A stretch of 64,000 bases of DNA from Chloranthus sessilifolius (lineage: Eukaryota; Streptophyta; Magnoliopsida; Chloranthales; Chloranthaceae), in contig CM037595.1 in NCBI GenBank assembly GCA_021018995.1, positions 79,299,159-79,363,158 of the forward strand, read 5' to 3'. Below the pieces are notes generated by a model. The model was not told the DNA's origin and made no database searches. It saw only the letters and a program-made list of their open reading frames with translations. Shown piece after piece: positions 36,401-48,400 of the stretch (within the stretch, counting starts at the first letter, position 1; each line of letters starts with the position of its first letter). The position numbers and the translations under genes were made by a program.

Positions 36401-39400
36401 CATAGAGTGAATCTTCTTCCCGAGAAGGGTTTGGTGCAAAGCCAAGGGTGTGAAGCCTACAATTCTATTTCTCTCTCTTTTATATTTGATTGCGTGATTC
36501 TACAACCCTAAATCGACCATCTTCTTGTGAAATCCTAAACCCTAAATTTCTCTAAATCCTTGAATCAATCCAATTCAACAACCGTAGAGTCCAGCAGAGT
36601 TATTAAACCTTCCGCACTTGATATTCAGAGAAAATCAGTGATCCCATCATTGAATCGTGAGCGCCCTAATCTGGAAAAAACCTAGAGTTCTATCTCTAGG
36701 ATCGATCTACGCTGCAACCTAACGGATCTAGCGCTCGGACTGAACCCTGCCTCAATTATGCGTGATTCTCCCAAGGAATACTACGAAGACCTGAGGTATT
36801 CGTTATATTTTGCAAGTTTTATTGTTTAATTTAATTCCAATTTAATTTCAGCAAAATCAATCATATCATTCACGTAGTTTAGGGTACCGTCTTGCGTCAG
36901 TTTTGGTATCAGAGACCTAGGTTCTAGGTTAGGGCATACTGTGTGACATTGCATTCATTGCACTTTAATTTTCATCACATATTATTTTTGTTTTGGCCAA
37001 AGTGTTCATTTTGTATTCCATTCTAGAGCCCGTCAGTAGTAAATTGTATCACCATGGACATGAGTGGGATTGCCGAAGCTCTTAACGGCATGAGGGCTGA
37101 CCAAAAATCGATCAATGATCGAATGACTGCCTTAGAGGCAGCCCAAAGGACTCTTGAAACATCCAATGAGAGGTTGTTAGACCGAGTCAATCGGTTAGAC
37201 GAGGGTGATGAATACTTTGAACCACCCCGTGAGTGTAATGGTCCACGTTTTGAACGAAATGACTACCAACATAATCGGAACCAGAATCATAGGTTTGATC
37301 ATCATGGAGATGACTACGACCCGGAAGGGAGACTCCTCAAAAATGTCCGAGTTGAGTTTCCGACTTTTGATCGAAGGCTAGATCCAAAAGTCTTCTTCGA
37401 CTGGTTATCCAATATGGACCAACACTTTGAGTGGTTTGGCATGAGCGATGAAAGATGCGTTAGACTTGCTAAGATGAAGCTCATAGGCCAAGCCCGACTC
37501 TTTTGGGTCAACGTTGAACGCATCAGAACAAATGCGGGTTGTACTCTCATTACCCATTGGGAGGACATGAAGGAACGACTTACAGAGAAGTACGTCCCTT
37601 CTTCATACTACCACCGTCTCCTTGACCAATGGCAAAATCTGCGCCAAGATAGTATGCCTGTATCGGATTACATTGGCAAATTTGAAGAGTTCATGATGAG
37701 CCGAAGACCCCCAAGTCACTCTAACCAGATTTCGTACCGGATTGAGACTTGACTTGCAAAAAGAGTTAGTCTCCCACCCTGTTGAGACTTTCGCCGAGTG
37801 TTACACCGTCGTTCAAGACCTTGAACGATATTTGAAAATGACGGTGACTAGGCGATCTGATTTTCACCCCAGTCAATTCTGTACCGGCGAAGTGAAATCT
37901 AATGCTGGAAACCCGCATGCCAAACCCACGCAACCTACATCTACCAATGTGAGGTTTGACAAAGGTAAGGGTGTAGTCGGAGAATCCTCCAAGAATGGGT
38001 CTCATGTCAAATGCTATAAATGTCAAGGGTTGGGACACTTTGCCGCTCAATGCCCTACGAGAGACCCACAAAGGAATCTCTTCATTGACGGGGAAGGAGA
38101 AGAGAGTGAAGGAGTTTATGAGGAAGATGTCTTTGAGCCGAATGCCACACCTAGTGACGAGGAAGGTGATAGCATGGGTCGCGCTCTAGTTGTGAGGTGT
38201 GTCTTTGCACAGCCTCAACGGGATGAAAAGGAGGATTGGCGAAGGGAGAACATCTTCCACACCGTTGTCACATGTGGGACAAAGAGTTGTAGGGTAATCG
38301 TGGATAGCGGAAGCTGCACCAATGTGGTGTCAGAACATACCGTCACCCGCTTAGGGCTTACACCTGAAGCCCACCCGAGACCTTACAAAGTCGCATGGGT
38401 TGACTCCTCATCTATTCCCGTATCTCAGAGGTGTCGTGTACCCATATAGTTGGGTTCATACACTGACACCTTATGGTGCGATGTGGTGTCGATGGATGTG
38501 GGCCACATTATCTAAGGGAGGCCATAGCTCTATGATTTGAACGTGGCCATTTTTGGGCGATCTAACGTTTGTACGTTCAATTACAAGGGCAAGAAAATCA
38601 CTCTTAAAGCACCATCCGTCAACAGAGTTGAGAAGAAGGTGGGTCAATCCAAGGCCATCAATATTGTGACCCCTTCAGAGTTTGAGGGAGCATCGAAAGA
38701 TGAGAGTGTTGTGTATGTCGTTGTTACTGTTGAGAGTACTTCTGAGTCAGTCTGTGAGTACCCCAAGGAGGTAGAGCCCATCCTGATTGAATTTGCGGAT
38801 GTCTTCCCCGAAGACTTACCTAATGAGCTCCCTCCCATGCGTGATATTCAACACGCAATTGACTTAGTTCCCGGATCGACATTACTGAACCTGCCCCACT
38901 ACAGGTTGAATCCGGTTGAGCATGCCGAGCTGACCCGGCAAGTCAGTGAGCTCCTTCATAAGGGGTTCATACAAGAGCCCGTGTGCTGTACCAGCATTGC
39001 TCACGCCTAAGAAAGATGGTACATGGCGCATGTGTGTGGATAGCCGAGCAATTAATAAGATCACTGTTAAATATCGGTTTCTCATACCGCGGCTTGATGA
39101 TATGCTTGACATGATGGTTGGAGTCACTATCTTTTCTAAGATATACCTTAAAAGTGGCTACCATCAGGTGCGTATTCGCCCTGGCGATGAATGGAAAACC
39201 GCCTTCAAGACCAAAGACGGTCTTTATGCGTGGATGGTCATGCCTTTTGAGCTTTCTAATGCCCCGAGCACATTTATGAGGCTCATGACCCAAGTGCTGA
39301 GGCCATTCCTTGGCAAATTCCTTGTCGTATACTTTGATGACATCTCGATTCTGATCGCATAAGGAGCAACACATTATCCACCTGAGGTTGGTTTGCGAGA

Positions 39401-42400
39401 CCTTGAGGGGAGAGAGGTTGTACGCGAATCTCAAGAAGTGCACCTTCATGCAGCACTCTATTGTATTCTTGGGATTCATTGTCTCGGTAGACGGGATGGT
39501 TGCGGACCCTACAAAGGTTAAGGCCATTGTGGAGTGGCCCGAACCTCGGAATATTCATGAAGTCCGTAGCTTCCACGGTTTGACCACGTTTTATCGTCGC
39601 TTCATCCGGAATTTTAGCACCCTCATGGCTCTCATTACCGATTGCATGAAAAAAGGGGAGTTCCTGTGGAGCAAAGCCTCGACGAGGGTCTTTGCCGAGA
39701 TAAAAGAGAAAATGGTTACTGCACCCGTCATGCGCCTACCAGATTTTTCCAAAGTCTTTGAAGTAGCATGTAACGCATCGGGTGTAGGCATAGGCGGAGT
39801 GCTGAGCCAAGAAGGCCACCCTATAGCCTATTTTAGTGAGAAACTCAATGAAGCAAAGCATAAATACTCCACCTATGACAAGGAGTTTTATGCGGTCGTC
39901 CGATCTCTGTGGTATTGGAAACATTACCTGAGACCGCAGGAATTTGTGTTGTTTTCTGACCACGAAGCCTTATGTTTCCTTGCTTCCCAGAAAAAGTTGA
40001 ACCCGAGGCACGCGAAGTGGGTCGAGTACCTTCAAGGGTTCACATTTGTTTTGAAGCATAAGGTTGGTGCCGAGAACAAGGCTGCTGATGCGCTTAGTCG
40101 TCGAGTCATGACTTTGCAGTCTATGAGCACCGAGGTCATCGGATTTGAGCAGTTGAAGCAAGATTATCCTGATTGCCCAGATTTTGGGGCAGAATACACT
40201 GCTTTCCTTGAAAATCCGAACAACATTAACTCCGAATATACTCTGCTGAATGGGTATTTGTTCAAAGGGAATCGTTTGTGCATCCCTCGCACTTCATTGC
40301 GTGACTTCCTCATCTGGGAGTTACATGCCAGAGGGATTGCTAGACATTTTGGGCGCGATAAAACCAGTGCGCTTGTTGAGGATAGGTTCTATTGGCCTAG
40401 CCTTGTGAGAGATGTCTCTAGGGTCATGAAACAGTGTCGTACAAGCCAAGTTGCGAAGCATGTCAAACAAAATACCGACTTCTACACCCCTTTACCCGTG
40501 CCGCACACCCCGTGGCAAGATGTCTCTAGGGATTTTGTGCTTGGGCTTCCAAAGAATCAACGGAAGCACGGTTCCATTTTTGTGGTAGTGGACCGCTTTT
40601 CCAAGATGGCCCACTTCATACCCTGTTTTAAAACCTTCGATGCGGCTCACAGCCAAATTATTTTTCGGGGAGGTTGTGCGTCTACATGATTTACCCCGGA
40701 CGATTGTGTCGGATCTAGATGTGAGATTTACCAGTTACTTCTGGAAAACTTTATGGCACGTGATGGGTACCATGCTCCAATTTTCGTTGGCCTATCATCC
40801 TCAAACAGATGGCCAAACGAAGTCCACTAATAGGAGCTTAGGTAATCTTCTCCGTTGTCTTGTTGGTGATCACTCTAGGACTTGGGATTCTATTTTGCCT
40901 TTAGCCGAGTTTGCATATAACAATTCAGTCAATAGGTCCCTAGGTATGAGTCCTTTTGAGGTTGTCCTTGGTCATAGGCCTAGAACACCCATTGATTTAA
41001 TTCCTATGTCTACATCCCATCGAGTTTCCGAGTCAGTCAATTCATTTGCACAACATATACATGAATTGCATGCCGAAATTAGAAAAAGAATTAATGCTAG
41101 CAATGAACAATACAAAATATCTGCGGATGCGCACAGGCGCTTCAAGGAATTCCAGGTTGGAGATTATGTCATGGTTCGGGTTAGGCCTGAGCGGTACCCA
41201 TTGGGAGCCGCAAAGAAACTTCAAGCCCGTGGCGCTGGGCCTTTTATAATTGTGGCAAAGAGCGGCCCTAATGCATATGTTCTCGAGCTTCCACCTGATA
41301 TAGGGGTCAGCTCTACATTCAATGTGGAGGACCTGGTTCCTTTATTGGCTCCAGCCCCACCCCCTCACAACCCCTTCCAAGCAGCCTCGAGCCCAAATTC
41401 CAGCCCCACCTTGCAACCCCTACCCTTCCCTTCCCCACATAAGCAACGCAGAGATGAGATCGAAGGGATACTAGATGATATGGCGATATCCACCCATGGC
41501 GGTGGAATTCAAAAGTACTTGGTCAAGTGGTTGGGAAAACCGGACTCCGAGAACTCATGGTTAGCTGAAGACGAAGTGCGACGTTTGGACCCCGACATGC
41601 TCGAGCGCTATCACGACGCTGCTTCATCGGTGATGAAGCCTATTCGGCCCGGGAGAATTGACGGGGACGCCGACATCGGATATGGACCTTTTCGCGTGTA
41701 CCGACGTCGGAAGAAGTGGAATGAAAATCAAAACTAGGCGAAAAGGGAGTTCTGGAAATGAAGAGGGCGGGTATAAACCGCGAGGAGAACAGTGTCAAGC
41801 GAGCCCTTGCTCGACCACTTAAGCTCGCTCGAGCGGTTATAATCCTCGCTCGAGCGAGCTACAGTGACGAAATTTTTTTCGTTTTTCGTTTTTTTTTACC
41901 TTTTTAGTCTTTTATTATCGCTCGAGCGGTTATAATTGCGAGTTTTATATCGTTTAGGGTTTTCTTAGCCTATATAAAGGCATTGTAAACACTCTATTGA
42001 AATTGATTATTGATTATGAATGAAAAGAGCTTTTGCTTATGTGTGCTTGAGATGTGCCTCTACGAAGAGTGAATCTTCTTCCCGAGAAGGGTTTGGTGTG
42101 ATGCCAAGGGTGTGAAGCCTACAATTCTATCTATCTATCTGTTTTATCTTTGATTGCGTGATTCTACAACCCTAAATCGACCATCTTGTGAAATCCTAAA
42201 CCCTAAATTTCTCTAAATCCTTGAATCGATCCGATTCAACAACCGTAGAGTCCAGCAGAGTTATTAAACCTTCTGCACCTGATATTCAGAGAAATCAGTG
42301 ATCCCATCATTGAATCGTGAGCGCCCTAATCTGGAAAAAACCTAGAGTTCTATATGTAGGATCGATCTGCGTTGCAACCTAACGGATCTAGCGCTCGGAC

Positions 42401-45400
42401 TGAACCCTGCCTGAATTATGCATGATTCTCCCAAGGAATACTACGAAGACCTGAGGTATTCATTATATTTTGCAAGTTTTATTGTTTAATTTAATTCCAA
42501 TTTAATTTCGACAAAGTCAATCATATCATTCACGTAGTTTAGGGTACCGTCCTGCGGCACATGTCATCTCTCATTCTCCTTTTTAACTCACTTAAAACTC
42601 TTTTTGAGTTTTTACACAATGCCAATAATGTGAGGGAGGGAGGGAGATGCATGTCCTCTCTCATTCTCCTTTTTTACTCACTGGAAACTCTTTTTGAGTT
42701 TTTACACAATGCCCATAATGAAACTTTAGTGACCAAGATGCCTTTAGCAAAGGATAAGATGCTACTTGGTGAAGGTGAATGGGGAATTGAGTTACTCGCT
42801 ACTTATTTAAAATGGGGCACATTTAAGATGGCAGGTCCAAATACACCTCAGAATCCCATGAAAAAGACAGTGTTGATGATGCTGACTTGTTTATATTTAA
42901 GCATCATTTTCTAAAATCCTTTTAACAGCTGTATTTTTCATTGTTGAATAGATTTTATCCAGTTTTGGTGTAGTTTTATTGAACTTGAATGATTTTTAAA
43001 TAATAAGTGACGTGTTTTTCTCATGAAGTGATCTATTGTTCATTTATTTAATCTTACGAAATATTTTAGCCAAGCAATTTATTGATGTTTATTATCATCT
43101 TTCAGGCATCAGACCTAAGAGAGAGATTTGAGGCCAACAAACATGTGGTATGTTTTCAGTTTCTGCTAAAAGTTACATTTAGGATCATGAAATCCCTCAT
43201 TTTGAATTGTAATTGTGACATTTGAACTCTGTGAAGATTTTATAATTTTAATTACTATTGCAACAATGTAAGCTTCCAGTCCTGACTCCATATCTATCCT
43301 TTGTATTTTTAGTTTTTGACATACTTGGGTACCTGAAATACCTGAGTTTACAACAATGGAGACTATAATGCAACATTGTTGAATAAAGACGCAATTCTTG
43401 AAGTTGCATCGGTTGATTCACCTCCTTTGAGTTTCACCATTGAAGAATAATACAAAGGGTAGCTTTATTAACACCCACGGAATCTTGGAGGGCACCTACG
43501 CTAAAACCATTGATTGCTTTGAATCAGACGATAGAGATCATTTTCGCCCCAATCTTCCACACAAGAGATCTGAAGATCATGGGCATACCATCAGATAGTC
43601 AGTTTTGTATTCCATGTGGCACAGATCCCAAAAAACTGACCGTCTGATGGTTCCATGGTCTCCATATCTCTTTTGTGGAAGATTGGGGTGAAAAATGACC
43701 TCTATCGTCTGCTTCAAAGCAATCAATGGTTTTTGGCATTGGTGCCCTCAAAAATTCCATGGGTATTAATAAAGCTACCCTAATAGAAATAAGTACAGAT
43801 GATTAAAATATTAGGGACATATATAAGTAAATATAATATTTGTAACTTTTAAGTAAACTGCCCTTTGTTAGGTATAACTCACAATCTGACCCATGCTGGA
43901 GCACATATACCAGTCACACAGAGGTTGCCAACAGAAACAAACTTATGCCCTCCTTAGATCTTTGTAGAATATTATGGTCAGCCGAAATTTTGACTTTACA
44001 AATCGCATTTCTTCCACATTTTGGTAAAAAATGACAGTGGAAGGTTTTTTAATTTTTATGAACAATCAAGTCGGAAGATATATGTATGTGATAACTGGGC
44101 AATCACATTGCATGTCTGATGCGGGAACTTACTAAATGCAATGCTAGGGCTGAGATTAAGATTAAAATTAATTTAATCAATTAAAAATAACAAATTCCCA
44201 CGAAATTTTTTAGAAATCAAATTAGATGCTTTAATTTCGGCCCAAAATAGCATTACTTCGTGTACGTTTCCTATCACGGATCTAGAAGACTAGGGTTCTT
44301 ATGAACGGCTAGATCTCCGATAGTTTTAGGGCGTCGAACAAACTCGCAAGCGGGTTCCCTCGATGTCTTAATAATGATTTAATGAAGAACGAGTAATTTG
44401 GTTTTGGATTTTTATGGAATAAATAGGCTAGATCTGAGATCTAATGAGAAAATAAAATAACTAGGGTTACGCTACTTACACAAACCGTAGATCTAAAGAA
44501 GATAGAGATGAAAAAAGAGTTGGCCTCGCACCAAACCGCAAGCGGGAATTGAAGAATCGCTCTCCGTTTTGAGAGAATCAAACCCTCATGAAAGTTTATT
44601 ACTCTCAATTTTGCGTAAGCAATTTTGATTAACGAAAAAAGTTCCAATAAAAGTGTTAATAAGCCTTTAAATAGGCTAACCAAATCATGAAATTAGAAAC
44701 TCCTAAAGCAGATAAAACACTAAAGGACAAATTTTAACTAAATAATAAATTTTTGCCAAAATCTACGCCCTTGATCAATCTATCGATTTTGGGGCTTCGA
44801 ACGATCTGCTGACAAAGTAATACTTGTCAAGCGCCACAGGTCTAAATCTGCTCACTATCTAATATCGATCAATCGAAGCTAGGAGTCGATCGATCGACTG
44901 AGCCACTTTCAGCCCTCCGAATTTTGATGTTTTCTTTCTTTGGCCTCTAACTTTTTTCTTTCGCCTTCGGTACGTCACTGGCAGATGCTTGAATCTGATG
45001 TCCCCATCAACTCTCCCCGGGTTAGAAGGATTCATCTCCGATGAATGCTGGGTGTGGTAGAGGTTCAAGAGATTTGGGTTCAGCTATTGAAACTCTTCCT
45101 GTGTAATCAAAGTATTCTCTGAATCGGCCTTATTCTTCCACTTGACCAAATACTTCTGTAATCCCCCGTGGTTAGTGGACACAATCTGATCTTCCAACAC
45201 ATCTTCGATGATCTCATGAGTTTGTCGAGTAGGTGGGGGTAGCGATATGGGTAGGGGAATAATTTGTTCATCAGATGTAAAAGGTTCAAAGGGGTTGGTA
45301 GGGATGGTTGAAGGGCCATGGAATGGAACAAGGTCCTCCATGTTGAAAGTCGTGCAAATTCCCAATTCCGGCGGAAGATTTACAACATAAGCATTAGAAC

Positions 45401-48400
45401 CAGCACGCTTTAAGATTTGATAGGGTCTAACACCACGAGCTTGTAACTTCTTTGCAACTCATTGCGAGAATCGCTCGGGTCTATTCCGAACCATCACAAA
45501 ATCACCCTCTTGGAATTCTTTGAACCGTCTATGAGAATCTGCAAAAAACTTGTATTTTTCATTCTATAATTAATTTTTTTCTTAATCTCAGCATGCAACT
45601 CATGAATGCGATGCATGAATGTGGATGCAGACTTTGAATACCTTTGATGAATGGACATTGGAATGAGATCTAATGGCGTCCTAGGTTTATACCCATGCAC
45701 AATTTGGAACAGACTTATGCTTGTGGTTCTATTAATAGAACTGCTATATGCAAACTCAGCAACAGGTGAGATGGAATCCCAACTCCTAATGTGCTTGCCC
45801 ACTAAACACCTTAACAAATTTACTAAACTTCTATTGACAACCTCGGTTTGCCAATCAGCTTGGGGATGATATGCAGATGAAAATTGTAGCCGGTTCCCCA
45901 TTTTGTTCCATAGTGCCTTCCAAAAATAACTGACAAATTTAACGTCACAGTCAGACACTATCGTCTTAGGCAAATCGTATAGACGAACGACCTCGTTAAA
46001 GAACATGGTAGCAATGTGACTAGCATCGGAGGTCTTCAAACACGCAATGAAGTGGGCCATCTTTGAAAAACGGTCCACAACAATGAATACTGAGTCGTCC
46101 TTTCGAAGGGTTTTATGGAGGCCTAACACGAAGTCCATTGACAGGTCTTGCCGCGGGGTGTGTGGCACTAGTAAAGGTGTATACAATCCGGTGTTCTGTC
46201 TCTTTTGCTTTGCCAACTGGCAAACACGACATTGTCTGATAATTTTGGCAACATCTTGTGTGAGATTGAGCCGATAGAATTAGTCTTCAACCAATGCGAC
46301 AGTCTTATTGTGACCAAAGTGGCTAGCTACCCTTCCAGCGTGTAATTTCCAAACAAGAAAGTTTCGCAAAGAAGTGCGAGGAATACACAATCGGTGTTTT
46401 AGGAACAAATACCCCTCTTGTAGGATATATTTACTCCCTCTGACAGGTTGTCCACTCACAAGTGAGGTATACTCTTCGCCAAAATTCCGACATGCCGAGT
46501 AATCTTCCACGAGGCGTTCGAATCCGGTTACCTCAACACTTAATGAGTGCAACGTCGCCACTCTACGGCGAAGCGCGTCAGCCGCTCGATTCTCCACACC
46601 AACCCTATGTTTCAACACGAAGGTGAACCCTTGAAGTTGTTCAACCCATTTCGCATGTCGTGGGTTTAACTTCTTTTGGGAGTTCAAAATTGCAGGGTTT
46701 CGTAATTCGAGAACAAGACGAATTCATGTGGTAGTAGATAGTGCTTGCAATATTTAAGGGATTGGACTACTGCGTAAATTTTTTGTCGTAGGTTGAGTAC
46801 TTCTGTTTGGCCGCATTTAACTTTTCACTGAAATGAGCTATCGGATGGCCCTCCTGGTTCAATACTCTGATACCTAAGTCTGACGCATCACACGCAACTT
46901 TGAAGACCTTAAGAGAAGTCAGGAAGGCGCAGGACGAGAACTTCAGTCATTCAGGACTTGATCTTCTTAAAAGCTTTAGCAGCAGCAGGTGTCCATTTAA
47001 ACTCCCCTTTCTGATGCAATCGGTGATAGGGGAAGTTACCATACTAAAGTTACGGATAAAACGCCTGTAAAATATGACCAAACCATGGAAGCTACAGACT
47101 CTGTGAATGTTCTGAGGTTCAGGCCATTCAATGATATCTTGGACCTTTTCGGCGGTCGCAGTCATTCCTTCGGAAGTCACGACGAACCCTAAGAAGACAA
47201 CGCGATGTGACATGAATGTACACTTTTTCAGGTTCACGTATAACTTCTCTCTTTTGAGAGTCACACAAACTTGCCTTAAATGGTCCAAGTGTTGTTCCTT
47301 GTTGTGGCTGTAGATAAGGATGTTGTCGAAATAGACCACAAGGAACTTGCCTATGAAAGGCCTCAACACTTGTGTCATGATTCGCATGAAAGTACTCAGG
47401 CGTTGAGGTTCCAAAAGAGGTCGAACCGATCATGAATGAATTTTGAGATGTCTTTCCTGAAGACCTTCCAAATGAATTACCACCTCTACAGGACATCCGA
47501 CACGCCATTAATCTAGTCCCAGGAGGGACCTTGCCTAACTTGCCCCACTATCGTATGAACCCATCAGAGCACTCAGAGTTGAAGAGGCAAGTTGATGAAC
47601 TTCTCCAAAAGGGGTTCATAAAGGAAAGTTTGAGTCTGTGTGTTGTGTCACCCAAGAAAGATGGAACTTAGAGGATGTGTGTGGATAGTTGCGTGATTAA
47701 CAAGATCACGGTCAAGTATCAGTTCCTGATACCAATATTAGACGATATGTTGGACATGATGGTAGGTGCCACAATATTATCAAAGATCGATTTGAAGAGT
47801 GGGTACCACAATATTATCAAAGACCACAATATTATCAAAGATCGATTTTAAGGGATTGGACTACCGCGTAAATTCTTTGTCGTAGGTCGAGTACTTCTGT
47901 TTGGTCTCATTTAGCTTTTCACGGAAATGAGCTATTGGATCCCTCTTGGCTCAATACTCCGATACCTAAGTCTGACGCATCACACGCAACTTTGAAGACC
48001 TTAAGAGAAGTCAAGAAGGCGCAGGACGAGAACTTCAATCATTCAGGACTTGATCTTCTTAAAAGCTTTAGTAGAAGCAGGTGTCCATTTAAACTCCCCT
48101 TTTTGATGCAATCGGTGATAGGGGAAGTTACCATACTAAAGTTACGGGTAAACCACCTGTAAAACATGGCCAACCCACTGAAGCTATAGACTCTGTGAAT
48201 GTTTTGAGGTTCAGGCCATTCAATGATATCTTGGACCTTTTCGGTCGCAGTCATTCCTTCGAAAGTCACGACGAACCCTAAGAAGACAACGCGATGTGAC
48301 ATGAATGTACACTTCTTCAGGTTCGCGTATAACTTCTCTCCTATGAGAGTCTCACAAACTTGCCTTAAATGGTCCAAGTGTTGTTCCTTGTTGTGGCTGT

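Larger units (their letters stand above)
35974..42559 (+). mobile_element. chromovirus (Ty3) element A, complete with two LTRs
   Basis: The 5' LTR is 35974-36899 (926 bp) and the 3' LTR is 41659-42559 (901 bp), both TGACGGGGACGCCGACATCG...TGCGKCA. The primer site TGGTATCAGAGAC (36904-36916) fits initiator tRNA-Met. A purine-rich GGGAGAA lies before the 3' LTR. Flanks are CATAT (35969-35973) and CATGT (42560-42564), a TSD with one change. It lies in NDUFB9 intron 1, next to the 5' end of the copia remnant and probably within its LTR. The LTRs share the CTCGAGCG palindrome cluster and a TATATAAAGG promoter box. Confidence 0.9.

Noticed and set aside
42561..42914. 117-codon frame before NDUFB9 exon 2
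   Set aside because: Begins in a tandem duplication at the edge of element A; no recognisable domain.
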